NCBI RefSeq assembly: GCF_018130215.1
Contig: NZ_JAFCKQ010000033.1
Coordinates: forward strand, 19,325 to 83,324
Length of the DNA stretch: 64,000 nt
Reading direction: 5' to 3'
Origin: Bradyrhizobium jicamae
GTDB lineage: Bacteria; Pseudomonadota; Alphaproteobacteria; Rhizobiales; Xanthobacteraceae
Positions 53,980-62,886 of the stretch are shown piece after piece. Under the pieces are notes generated by a model, which searched no databases, was not told the origin of the DNA, and saw nothing but the letters and a program-made list of their open reading frames with translations. Numbering within the stretch: the stretch's first letter is position 1; every line of letters begins with the position of its first letter. The position numbers and the translations under genes are program-made.

Positions 53980-54461
53980 AGCAAGCTCTTTCCGGTTGGC
54001 GGCCGTTCCGCATTGGGAGGACCGCCGGGTTGCACCCGTCGTCCCACCCAAAACCTGGCCTTCAGGACTCGCGTCCCAAGGACATGTCGGGCAAGACGAC
54101 AATTAGAAGCCTGCCCTCCCAGAGCCTTGCGACCCTGGGGTGTCGAGGTTCGAACCAAACCAGCATCCAGCCGCGATGCGATCGCAGCAGGGAATGCGAA
54201 ATCCGGTCTTCACCCGTCTATGCAGGCCATGCGATTAAGCCGTTGAAAACGCTAAGTTCTCGCGGGCGCCTGCAGTCTTGGACAGGATCGAGGCACTTCA
54301 GCATGCTGAAGGCCCCTGCTCCCATTCCGCTTGAGGCGATAAGGTCTCCTTCCTTTCGAGCATCCTTGCGGGCATGCGGAAAGGAATGATCTCCTATCGT
54401 ATCGGGTTTTCGGAATGCGAGCACAGACATGCCAGCAAGTGCCAGCACGCCCGGAAGCGGC
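53980..54461 (-). promoter_or_regulatory. Long structured leader upstream of rplJ (possible L10 autoregulatory leader)
   Basis: Some 480 bases precede rplJ with no credible gene. Close to the start an imperfect long hairpin (54014-54049, pairing GGGAGGAC with GTCCCACCC around a CCGGGTTGCACCCG core) can form. This fits the L10 leader concept (RNA bound by the L10-L12 complex). I did not verify the kink-turn consensus. Confidence 0.45.
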
Positions 54462-54490
54462 TATGTAGCCGCTCCCGGTCGACTTGCCAA
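54462..54490 (-). promoter_or_regulatory. Tentative rplJ-rplL-rpoBC promoter
   Basis: Minus-strand TTGGCA (54485-54490) and TACATA (54462-54467) are 17 bases apart. The -10 is weak and overlaps a palindrome (54451-54478). It would give a leader of about 480 bases. Confidence 0.35.
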
Positions 54491-54554
54491 GAGCAAAATT
54501 CAGACCAGTTCAAGCTAGCCGCAGGGAACCGGTTCCCCGTCCAATCGGTTCCGG

Positions 54555-55508
54555 TCAGGTGCCCTTCACCCGGTAAGGCAGCGGCTTGCCGGCGAAGAAC
54601 GCTTCGAGGTTGGCGAGCACGCAATCCTGCATCGCCACGTGCGACTCCAGTGTGTGGCCGCCGAGATGCGGCGTGAGCACCACATTCGGCAGCGCGGTCA
54701 GCGCGTCGGGGGCGTGCGGCTCCCGGGCGAACACGTCGAGCCCGGCGCCCGCGATGGTGTGGTCGGTCAGGGCCGCGACCAACGCGGCTTCGTCGACGAC
54801 GGAACCGCGCGAGATGTTGACGACAATGCCGCCGTTGCCGAGCCGGCGCAGGATGTCGGCATTGACGATGCCGACCGTCTCCGTACCGGCGCGGACCGCT
54901 ATAACGAGGATGCTGCACCAGTCGGCGAGCGCCTCGAGATTGGGAAAATAATGGTAGGGCACGTCGTATCTGGTGCGGCTGAAATAGCCGACCTCCGTCT
55001 CGAAGGCGGCGGCACGTGCGGCGATCTTGCGGCCGATCTCTCCGAGGCCAAAGATCCCGACCTTGCGGCCGCGCATGCCGGCCTGCGGCCGCATCATCGG
55101 TGACGGCACCCTCCCTACCCAATCGCCGCTGCGGACGTAATTGTCGGCGACCGGCAGCCGGCGGACCGCCCCCAGCATCAGCATGGCGGCGATGTCGGCG
55201 ACCGACGAGGCGTTGGCACCGGGACTGTGGCCCACGGCGATGCCGCGCTTCGCGGCGGCGGCCAGATCGATCCCTTCGTAGCCCGTGCCGTAGCAGATGA
55301 TGGCGCCAAGGCTCGGCAGCATGTCCATCGCCTCGCCGCCGAGCGGCGTGCCGCCAGCGGTGATGATCGCCCGGATTCCGGCAAGCTCATCCGCCGGGAA
55401 CATCTCGGTCGGCCGCTTGCCGGCGGCATTCAGCAGCATGTAGCGCTCGCCGAAGCGGACCAGTTCGGCTTTCGGAAACCGGGAATAGATCAGGATCTTG
55501 TCAGGCAT
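54555..55508 (-). CDS. 2-hydroxyacid dehydrogenase (D-isomer-specific family)
   Basis: The 317-residue NAD(P)-dependent enzyme has the Rossmann motif KVGIFGLGEIGRKIA (GxGxxG near 154) and the catalytic set of the D-isomer family: Arg in VIAVRAGTE, Glu in VFAREPHA, and His in LTPHLGGHT. Members reduce 2-oxoacids such as glyoxylate, hydroxypyruvate or pyruvate. It sits between rplA and rplJ, normally adjacent genes. A terminator after rplA isolates it on the upstream side, so it probably has its own weak promoter or lives on read-through. Confidence 0.93.
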   Translation of the reverse strand: MPDKILIYSRFPKAELVRFGERYMLLNAAGKRPTEMFPADELAGIRAIITAGGTPLGGEAMDMLPSLGAIICYGTGYEGIDLAAAAKRGIAVGHSPGANASSVADIAAMLMLGAVRRLPVADNYVRSGDWVGRVPSPMMRPQAGMRGRKVGIFGLGEIGRKIAARAAAFETEVGYFSRTRYDVPYHYFPNLEALADWCSILVIAVRAGTETVGIVNADILRRLGNGGIVVNISRGSVVDEAALVAALTDHTIAGAGLDVFAREPHAPDALTALPNVVLTPHLGGHTLESHVAMQDCVLANLEAFFAGKPLPYRVKGT

Positions 55509-55537
55509 TCTTGTTGTTTCCTGCGAGATGCTTCGCC

Positions 55538-55579
55538 TGTCAAAACAAAGGGCGGAACCGGTTGCCCGATCCCGCCCTT
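55538..55579 (-). terminator. Terminator after rplA
   Basis: An 8-bp stem (55548-55555 with 55572-55579) and 16-base loop lie 24 bases after the rplA stop. On the minus strand they are followed by a U-rich TTTGTTTT tract (55540-55547). It marks the end of the secE-nusG-rplK-rplA unit. Confidence 0.75.
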
Positions 55580-55602
55580 CTTTATCTCATCACCGGAAGA
55601 CC

Positions 55603-56295
<693 letters not shown>

Positions 56296-56301
56296 GACCC
56301 G

Positions 56302-56730
56302 TTACCCCGCAACTTCCAGACCCATCGAGCGGGCCGAGCCCTCGACCATCTTCATGGCCGATTCGATGGTGTCGCAATTGAGGTCCTTCATCTTCTTCTC
56401 GGCGATCTCGCGCACCTGCGCCTTGGTCACCTTGCCGGCCTTGTCACGGCCCGGCGCCTTCGAGCCAGACTGGATCTTGGCGGCCTGCTTGAGGAAGTAG
56501 GACATCGGCGGCGTCCTCATCTCGAAGGTGAAGGAACGGTCCGCATAGATGGTGATGATCACCGGGATCGGGGTGTTCTTCTCTTCCTTCTGGGTCTGGG
56601 CGTTGAACGCCTTGCAGAACTCCATGATGTTGAGACCGCGCTGACCAAGCGCGGGACCGATCGGGGGCGAGGGATTCGCCGCACCGGCCGGGACCTGAAG
56701 CTTCAGGTATCCGGTCACTTTCTTTGCCAT
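56302..56730 (-). CDS. rplK: 50S ribosomal protein L11
   Basis: The 142-residue protein starts MAKKVTGYLKLQVPAGAANP and has PSPPIGPALGQRGLNIMEFC. Its C-terminal domain binds the GTPase-centre RNA; the N-terminal domain senses stalled ribosomes and is needed for RelA activation in E. coli. It lies 128 bp after nusG. Confidence 0.99.
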   Translation of the reverse strand: MAKKVTGYLKLQVPAGAANPSPPIGPALGQRGLNIMEFCKAFNAQTQKEEKNTPIPVIITIYADRSFTFEMRTPPMSYFLKQAAKIQSGSKAPGRDKAGKVTKAQVREIAEKKMKDLNCDTIESAMKMVEGSARSMGLEVAG

Positions 56731-56858
56731 TTAGTACTCCTGTTGGGCCGGACGATGCCGGCGGGTTCAGGTTCCGTGGTTCGGTTGAAGGGGCTGGCGA
56801 CCGCCTCCTCCCTCCCACGGCCTCATCTGACGCGAGGGATATACCCCGCGCCGTCCGG

Positions 56859-57413
56859 TCAGACCACCTTTTCGACCTGACCGAATTCCAGTTCCACGGG
56901 GGTCGCGCGGCCGAAGATCGACACCGCGACCTTCACGCGCGAGCGCGCCTCGTCGATTTCCTCGACCACGCCCGAGAACGAGGCGAACGGGCCGTCGGCC
57001 ACGCGCACATTCTCGCCGATCTCGAACGACACCGACGCCTTCGGCCGCTCCACGCCTTCCTGCACCTGGTGCAGGATGCGCATGGCCTCGTTTTCCGAGA
57101 TCGGCATCGGCTTGTTTTCGGCGCCGAGGAAGCCGGTCACCTTCGGGGTGTTCTTGATCAGGTGGAACGCCTCGTCGGTCAGCTTCATCTTCACCAGCAC
57201 GTAGCCGGGGAAGAACTTGCGCTCGGCGTCGATCTTGCGGCCGCGCCGCACCTCGGTGACCTTCTCGGTCGGCACCAGCACCTGCTCGAACAGCTCTTCG
57301 AGCCCGCGCTGCTTCGCCTGCTCGCGGATCGATTCCGCGACCTTCTTCTCGAAGTTCGAGTAGGCGTGAACGATGTACCAGCGCTTGTCCATCAATTGAG
57401 TTGCAGTGCTCAT
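56859..57413 (-). CDS. nusG: Transcription termination/antitermination protein NusG
   Basis: The 184-residue protein starts MSTATQLMDKRWYIVHAYSN, with the NGN domain contacting RNA polymerase (KKVAESIREQ, FFPGYVLVKMKL). The C-terminal KOW domain (VRVADGPFASFSGVVEEIDE) binds S10 or Rho. Its ATG overlaps the secE stop by one base (TGATG); a Met seven codons later is an alternative start. Confidence 0.98.
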   Translation of the reverse strand: MSTATQLMDKRWYIVHAYSNFEKKVAESIREQAKQRGLEELFEQVLVPTEKVTEVRRGRKIDAERKFFPGYVLVKMKLTDEAFHLIKNTPKVTGFLGAENKPMPISENEAMRILHQVQEGVERPKASVSFEIGENVRVADGPFASFSGVVEEIDEARSRVKVAVSIFGRATPVELEFGQVEKVV

Positions 57414-57604
57414 CAGTGGATACCCAGTATCAGGGTGACGAGGTAGCGGATGAGCTGATCCGCGGCGAAAAAGAAGATCGAGGCCAGCGCCACCATCACG
57501 AACACCATGATCGTGGTGATGGTCGTCTCGCGGCGTGTCGGCCAGGTGACCTTGGCGGTCTCCGAGCGCACTTCCTGCAGGAATTTGAACGGGCTGAAAG
57601 CCAT
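57413..57604 (-). CDS. secE: Protein translocase subunit SecE
   Basis: The 63-residue single-spanning protein starts MAFSPFKFLQEVRSETAKVT, with the amphipathic KVTWPTRRETTITT segment and one transmembrane helix (IMVFVMVALASIFFFAADQL). It clamps SecY. The start at 57604 is 7 codons inside the longest frame and matches the family. Confidence 0.97.
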   Translation of the reverse strand: MAFSPFKFLQEVRSETAKVTWPTRRETTITTIMVFVMVALASIFFFAADQLIRYLVTLILGIH

Positions 57605-57780
57605 CGTTGGGTCCGCGTCCGTCACAGGACGATTTGCAAAGTTTCAAGGAATCCGAACAGCCGATCGCAAGGTCCCAGCCCTCGTTTGGAAGGTTGAGCC
57701 GATGAACGAGCTCGAATGTTCGGGGAATTCGGGCCGCGCCGGATATCCGCGATCAAAGCGGGCCGGCTGCGAGTGCGGGG

Positions 57781-57809
57781 TATCTACTGCGGCGAGGGCC
57801 AAACGTCAA
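57781..57809 (-). promoter_or_regulatory. Promoter of secE-nusG-rplK-rplA
   Basis: On the minus strand TTGACG (57804-57809) and TAGATA (57781-57786) are separated by exactly 17 bases, a good sigma70-like match. It lies in the 308-bp gap after the acyl-CoA synthetase and gives a secE leader of about 170 bases. I see nothing else in that gap. Confidence 0.75.
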
Positions 57810-57912
57810 GACGCCCCGTCTCCCCCTTGCCCCGGCCGGCGGGAACTGAGCTCCTCGAATCAAGGGCTTAGTCGGCCGGTATCCCCCAATGCGCCCGTTC
57901 GCCCGATTCCCC

Positions 57913-59526
57913 TTATCCGGCAAAGCTCTTCTGCACCGCCTGGTCGAGGGTGGCGCTGCCCGCATGGCGCTGGCGCAGTTCGCGCTTGAGCAGCTTGCCG
58001 CTCGGGTTCTTCGGCAGGCTGTCGACGAAGATGACCTGCTTCGGCACCTTGAAATGGGCCATGGCACTAGCGCAGTGCCTGATGACGGCATCGGCATCGA
58101 GGCTCTCGCCCGCCTTGACCACCACGATCGCAGTCACCGCCTCGATCCAGCGCGGATCGGGCAGGCCCACCACCGCGACCTCCGACACTGCAGGCAGCCG
58201 GTAGATCATCTCCTCGACCTCGCGGCTCGCGACATTCTCACCGCCGCTCTTGATCATGTCCTTCACACGGTCGACCACGGTGATGTAGCCGTCGGCATCC
58301 ACGGTCGCGAGGTCGCCGGAATGGAACCAGCCGCCGGCGAAGGCGGCCGCGGTCTTGGCCGGATCGTTGTAGTAGCCGGACAACAGATGCGGCGAGCGAT
58401 GCACGATCTCACCGACCTCCCCGACGGCGACGTCGGTCATGTCGGGATGGACCACCCGCGTCTCCACATTGATGGCGGGCTTGCCGGCCGAACCCGCCTT
58501 CGGCAGTTGATCCGCCGGCTCCAGCACGGTCGCGAGCGGCGCAATCTCGGTCTGGCCGTAGAAGTTCCAGAATTTCACTTCCGGCAGCCGGCGCTGCAAT
58601 TCGAGCAGCACCTCGACCGGCATGATCGAGGCGCCGTAATAGCCCTTGCGCAAGGTCGACAGGTCGGTGCGATCGAACAGCGGCGAGCGCAGCATCGAAA
58701 TCCAGATCGTCGGCGGCGCGAAGAACGCGTTGATCCCGTGGGCCGCGATCAGCGCCAGGATATTGTCGGCGACCGGCTTGCCTGTGATCAGGCTGGTGGC
58801 GCCGAGATAGATCGCGGGGCCCAGGAACACGTCGAGCTGCGCGCAGTGATAAAGCGGCAGCGCATGCAGCACATTGTCATCGACGGCCATGCCGCCATCG
58901 ATGATGCAGCTGACATACTGCCACATCACGGCCTCATGCGTGAGGATCGCGCCCTTCGGCAGCGACTCCGTGCCGCTGGTGTAGATGATCTGCGCGGGGT
59001 CACGGCTGTCGACCGAAACGCCGGGCGCCGAGGCGTCGCTCGACAGCAGGCCGTCGAAGGCCTTGATGCCGTCAGGCGCTGTGGCCGGATCCTCACCGGG
59101 CAACCAGACCAGCTTTTCGACCGCGGAACCCTTGGCAGCCGCGGCGCGTCCCGTCTCCACGAAGTCGGGCCCGACCGCTAGCAGCTTCGCGCCGGAATTG
59201 GCGAGGATGAAATTGATCTCGTCGGGATTCAGCATGAAGTTGATCGGCACAAGGATCGCGCCGAGCCGCGCCACCGCGAAGCGGAGGGCAGCAAAGGCGT
59301 GCGAGTTGCGCGACAGCACCGCGACGCGGTCGCCCTTGACGATGCCGAGATCGCCGAGCCCGCGCGCCAGACGATTGCAGATCGCGTCCATCTCCGCGAA
59401 GGTCCAGCTCACCTCGCCGCAGATCAGCGCAGTCTTGGCCGGATAGCGCCGCGCAGACCGGCGCAACAGATCACCGATGCTGTGCTCGCGTGCGTGCTCG
59501 ATGGTGGCTGCGAGATCTCCGCTCAT
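57913..59526 (-). CDS. Acyl-CoA synthetase / AMP-dependent ligase (fatty-acid-CoA ligase-like)
   Basis: The 537-residue protein is a member of the adenylate-forming superfamily (PF00501 plus C-terminal PF13193). The P-loop-like motif is IIYTSGTESLPKGAILTH, the adenine site YGQTEIAP, and the ATP-binding Asp lies in GWFHSGDLATVDADGY. The hinge is VDRVKDMIKSGGENV and the catalytic Lys is in NPSGKLLKREL. It activates a carboxylic acid as AMP ester and then thioester; chain length is not evident. GGGGAGGG just before the ATG fixes the start. It lies between tRNA-Trp and secE, which are adjacent in many relatives. Confidence 0.93.
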   Translation of the reverse strand: MSGDLAATIEHAREHSIGDLLRRSARRYPAKTALICGEVSWTFAEMDAICNRLARGLGDLGIVKGDRVAVLSRNSHAFAALRFAVARLGAILVPINFMLNPDEINFILANSGAKLLAVGPDFVETGRAAAAKGSAVEKLVWLPGEDPATAPDGIKAFDGLLSSDASAPGVSVDSRDPAQIIYTSGTESLPKGAILTHEAVMWQYVSCIIDGGMAVDDNVLHALPLYHCAQLDVFLGPAIYLGATSLITGKPVADNILALIAAHGINAFFAPPTIWISMLRSPLFDRTDLSTLRKGYYGASIMPVEVLLELQRRLPEVKFWNFYGQTEIAPLATVLEPADQLPKAGSAGKPAINVETRVVHPDMTDVAVGEVGEIVHRSPHLLSGYYNDPAKTAAAFAGGWFHSGDLATVDADGYITVVDRVKDMIKSGGENVASREVEEMIYRLPAVSEVAVVGLPDPRWIEAVTAIVVVKAGESLDADAVIRHCASAMAHFKVPKQVIFVDSLPKNPSGKLLKRELRQRHAGSATLDQAVQKSFAG

Positions 59527-59660
59527 GTGTCCCTCCCCAATGTGCTTGCCGTCATTGTTATGGTTTTGGCCTTCCGGCCGCATGCTCATCAAGTGAGCGA
59601 AAATGATCATGGCCGGAGCTCAAAGCCTCAGCCAACCCATTCAAATTGTTTGATAAAAGC

Positions 59661-59736
59661 TGGCAGGAGTGGCAGGGCTCGAACCTGCGACCCCCGGTTT
59701 TGGAGACCGGTGCTCTACCAATTGAGCTACACTCCT
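59661..59736 (-). tRNA. tRNA-Trp (anticodon CCA)
   Basis: The minus-strand cloverleaf starts AGGAGTGTAGCTCAATTGG, has the 7-bp acceptor stem AGGAGTG/CACTCCT and an anticodon loop CTCCAAA giving CCA. The T arm GCAGGTTCGAGCCCTGC follows, then discriminator G and an encoded CCA end. It decodes UGG. Its position upstream of secE-nusG is conserved in many alphaproteobacteria, though here an acyl-CoA synthetase intervenes. Confidence 0.98.
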
Positions 59737-59905
59737 GCAGGGAACCTGCGTCGCCGCCGGTTCGCGCCGTTTCAAGCACAGGGCATGGCCGGTTTGCAAG
59801 GGCGAAGCGGTGAACCTCCTGTTCATTGCAGAGCTTCTGCGCCAGAGTTCGCCCTTCACCGCCCGCCGGCGGCCCGCCGCAATAACCAAGACCGAGGGAG
59901 AGACC

Positions 59906-61129
59906 ATGAACGCTCAGACCGCCAGCAAGCACGCCGCCAGCCTGAAAACTCCGTCCCTCCCCCTCGCCAAACCCGAAGCGATCGGGCTGTCGAGCGCGCG
60001 GCTGCAAGGGATGAGCGATACCTTCAAGCGCGAGGTCGACAAGGGGGCCACACCCGGCGTGACGGTGCTGGTGGCGCGGCGCGGCCAGATCGGCTGGTTC
60101 GACGCGATCGGCCGGCAGAACCCGCTGGCCAGCGCGCCGATGGCGCATGACACCATCTTCCGCATCTTCTCGATGACCAAGCCGATCGTCTCCATCGGCA
60201 TCATGATGCTGCTGGAGGACGGCCACTTCCTGCTCAGCGATCCCGTCGCGAAATTCATTCCCGAGTTTTCCGAGACCAAGGTCGGCGTCGAGCACAATGG
60301 CGAACTCGAGCTCGTCCCGGCCAGGCGGCAGATGACGATCCAGGACCTGCTCCGCCACACCTCCGGACTTACCTATGACCACACCGGCACCAGCATGGTG
60401 CAGCGGCTCTACCAGCAATCGCGGCTGCGCAGCCGCAAGATCACCAATGCCGAGCACGCCGCAATGCTCGCCGGCATGCCGCTGATCTGCCAGCCCGGTG
60501 CCGAGTGGAACTACAGCCGTTCCACCGACATCCTCGGCCGAATCATCGAGGTCGTCAGCGGCCAGACGCTTGGCGCCTTCCTGAACGAGCGCATCCTCGC
60601 TCCGCTGCAGATGACCGAGACCGCGTTCCATACGCCCGAGGCCAATGCCGGCCGCCTGGCGGAGGCGTTCGCAACTGATCCCTGGAGCAAGGAGAAGGTG
60701 CAGCTCTTCAACATGCTGGAGAAGCCCGCCATGGAATCCGGCGGCGGCGGGCTGGTCTCGACCACGATGGACTATGCACGCTTCGCGCAGTTGCTGCTCA
60801 ATGGCGGCTCGCTCGACGGCGTGAGGATCATCGGCCGCAAGACGCTGCAATTGATGGCATCCGATCATCTCGGCGCCGACGTCAAGATCCAGGGCACCCT
60901 GGTGCCTGCAGGCCACAGCTTCGGCCTCGGCTTCGCCGTGCGCACCCATCAGGGCATCGCGCCTTTCATGGGCTCGCTCGGCCAGTTCTTCTGGAGCGGC
61001 ATGGCCGGGACGTTCTTCTGGATCGATCCGAGCGAAGATCTGATCGCTGTCTTCATGATGCAGGGCCCGGGCCAGCGCGAATATTTCCGCTCGCTGGTGC
61101 GGAACGGGGTGTATGCGGCGGTGGAGTAA
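59906..61129 (+). CDS. Serine hydrolase, class C beta-lactamase / esterase-like family
   Basis: The 407-residue protein has the PF00144 fold: SMTK nucleophile box in FRIFSMTKPIVSIGIMMLL, WNYSRSTDILGRIIE at the YxN position, and the SGMAGTFFWIDP box near the C-terminus in place of HxG. There is no signal peptide, so it is probably cytoplasmic. Such proteins are often carboxylesterases rather than beta-lactamases. GAGGGAGAG before ATG 59906 supports this start over the upstream Met. It ends at a dispersed palindrome shared with the convergent SDR gene. Confidence 0.92.
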   Translation: MNAQTASKHAASLKTPSLPLAKPEAIGLSSARLQGMSDTFKREVDKGATPGVTVLVARRGQIGWFDAIGRQNPLASAPMAHDTIFRIFSMTKPIVSIGIMMLLEDGHFLLSDPVAKFIPEFSETKVGVEHNGELELVPARRQMTIQDLLRHTSGLTYDHTGTSMVQRLYQQSRLRSRKITNAEHAAMLAGMPLICQPGAEWNYSRSTDILGRIIEVVSGQTLGAFLNERILAPLQMTETAFHTPEANAGRLAEAFATDPWSKEKVQLFNMLEKPAMESGGGGLVSTTMDYARFAQLLLNGGSLDGVRIIGRKTLQLMASDHLGADVKIQGTLVPAGHSFGLGFAVRTHQGIAPFMGSLGQFFWSGMAGTFFWIDPSEDLIAVFMMQGPGQREYFRSLVRNGVYAAVE

Positions 61130-61132
61130 TTG

Positions 61133-61223
61133 GTCATTCCGGGGCAGCCCGCAGGGCTGAACCCGGAATCTCGAGACCGGTGCGCGAGATTCCGGGTTCG
61201 CGTTTTCGCGCGCCCGGAATGAC
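61133..61223. repeat. Dispersed palindromic repeat with 15-bp inner stem
   Basis: The ends form an inverted repeat (GTCATTCCGGG and CCCGGAATGAC). Inside, a 15-bp perfect stem (61159-61173 with 61185-61199) is present. It fills the gap between convergent genes and probably terminates both. I recognise this kind of CCGGAATGAC palindrome as an abundant intergenic repeat of Bradyrhizobium-like genomes. Confidence 0.9.
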
Positions 61224-61232
61224 TTCCCGCCA

Positions 61233-62000
61233 TCAGCTGATCGTGGCGCCGCCGTCGATCACCACGGTCTGGCCGGTCATGAAGTCGCCAGCGCGCGATC
61301 CCATGAACACCGCGCAGCCCGCGATCTCGTCCGGCACGCCGATGCGCAGCAGCGGCGAGCGCGCGGTCGAGGCCTTCAGGTTGTCCGGATTGTCCCACAG
61401 CGCTTTGGCAAAATCGGTCTTGATCAGGCCCGGTGCAATGCAGTTCACGCGGATGTTGTGCTTGCCGTATTCGCAGGCGAGGTTGCGCGCGAGCTGCATG
61501 TCGGCCGCCTTCGAGATCGCGTAGGCGCCGAGGATGGTCGAGCCCTTGAGGCCGCCGATCGAGGACACGATGATGATGGAGCCGTCCTTGCGCTCGATCA
61601 TCTGCGGCACCACCATCGAGATCAGCCAGTTGTTGGCGACGATGTTGTTGTCGAGAATCTTGCGGAACTGGTCGTCGGAGATGCCGGCGAGCGGACCGTA
61701 GTACGGATTCGACGCTGCGTTGCAGACCAGCACGTCGATCCTGCCGAATGCGCGGTTGCTCTCGTCGACCAGGTTCTGCAGGTTTTCCTTTGACGAGATG
61801 TTCGCGGCGATCGCGACCGCCGTTCCCTTGCCGAACTTCCCGTTGATCTCGCCGGCCACCTGCTCGCAGACGTCGGCCTTGCGCGAGGAGATCACGACCT
61901 TGGCGCCGTGCTCCGCCATGCGCTCGGCGATCGCCCGGCCGATGCCGCGCGTCGAGCCGGTGACGACGGCAACTTTTCCCTTCATGTCGAACAAGGTCAT
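61233..62000 (-). CDS. SDR family oxidoreductase
   Basis: The 255-residue classical short-chain dehydrogenase has TGSTRGIG (14-21), VCNAASNP, catalytic Ser in IIVSSIGGLKG and YAISK. The C-terminal VIDGGATIS is the usual end of the family. It is separated by 52 bp from the histidine phosphatase gene on the same strand. Substrate unknown; neighbours suggest acyl-CoA or small-molecule metabolism. Confidence 0.92.
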   Translation of the reverse strand: MTLFDMKGKVAVVTGSTRGIGRAIAERMAEHGAKVVISSRKADVCEQVAGEINGKFGKGTAVAIAANISSKENLQNLVDESNRAFGRIDVLVCNAASNPYYGPLAGISDDQFRKILDNNIVANNWLISMVVPQMIERKDGSIIIVSSIGGLKGSTILGAYAISKAADMQLARNLACEYGKHNIRVNCIAPGLIKTDFAKALWDNPDNLKASTARSPLLRIGVPDEIAGCAVFMGSRAGDFMTGQTVVIDGGATIS

Positions 62001-62052
62001 GTTTCTCTCCCAGGTGTGAGGTGTTGGATTCTGTGATGGACCGGTCTGTTGA

Positions 62053-62748
62053 TCATGCGAGCTTCACTTCGGGCCCGGCAGGCTGATGCATCGCCGCGTG
62101 CCGCGGATCCGATATCCAGGGCTGCTGGTTCACCATCGGCAACCGCCATGTCGACACGCCGGGTGCGGCGAAATGATCGAGCCGCGTCACCGAGACGTTC
62201 TCGACGTCAAACGAGAGTCCCCGCTCCGGCTGTCCGCCGAGCGCGAGACCGACGGCGGCCTTGATCACGCCGCCATGGCCGGCGGCGATGATGTCCTTGC
62301 CGGCTTCCGCGGCCGTGATGCGCACGATGGCGCGGCAGACACGGGTGTAGAGATCCATGAAACTCTCGCCGCCGGGCGCAGGCTCGTTGACGTCGGCGAA
62401 CCAGGCGCTGCCGGGCGGACGGCTGGCGAGAATAGCAGCGCGGTTCTTGCCCTGCCACTCACCCAGATGCTGCTCGGCGAACGCTGCCTCCTGGGTCATC
62501 GTCTCAGGTTTCGGAAAGCCCGCGGCCCAGATCGCGTTGGCCGTCTTGTGCGTGCGCTTCAGATTGCTCGAATACCACACCGCGTTGCGCGGCAGGATCT
62601 TTGCGACCGCCTCGAACACTTCGGTGTCGCTGGTGTCGCAGTCGATGTCTTCCTGGCCGTAGATGTTGCCGCCATCGCTGCGCACCGGCGCGTGGCGAAC
62701 CCACCACCACCGCGTCACCGTCGTCTTCGGCTTGTCTGCATTGGACAT
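62053..62748 (-). CDS. Histidine phosphatase family protein (phosphoglycerate mutase-like)
   Basis: The 231-residue protein has the RHA triad (WWWVRHAPV, catalytic His19), LKRTHKTANAI as the second Arg region, catalytic Glu in FAEQHLGEWQGK, and the second His in IIAAGHGGVIKAAVG. Members dephosphorylate sugar phosphates, nucleotides or cofactor precursors such as alpha-ribazole phosphate. The CobC-like reading is possible but no cobalamin genes are nearby. It probably forms an operon with the following SDR gene. Confidence 0.9.
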   Translation of the reverse strand: MSNADKPKTTVTRWWWVRHAPVRSDGGNIYGQEDIDCDTSDTEVFEAVAKILPRNAVWYSSNLKRTHKTANAIWAAGFPKPETMTQEAAFAEQHLGEWQGKNRAAILASRPPGSAWFADVNEPAPGGESFMDLYTRVCRAIVRITAAEAGKDIIAAGHGGVIKAAVGLALGGQPERGLSFDVENVSVTRLDHFAAPGVSTWRLPMVNQQPWISDPRHAAMHQPAGPEVKLA

Positions 62749-62886
62749 CGGATGAGCCCTTCAATACTGTCCCTCGTCGCTGTACGTCAGAGCATACATC
62801 GTCTCAAGTGCTTCGGACGTTTGAAATCTTGTTTGAATTCCGTCGCGCGGCAGACGCGCGACGATCACGTCACCAGGGAGAAAAAC

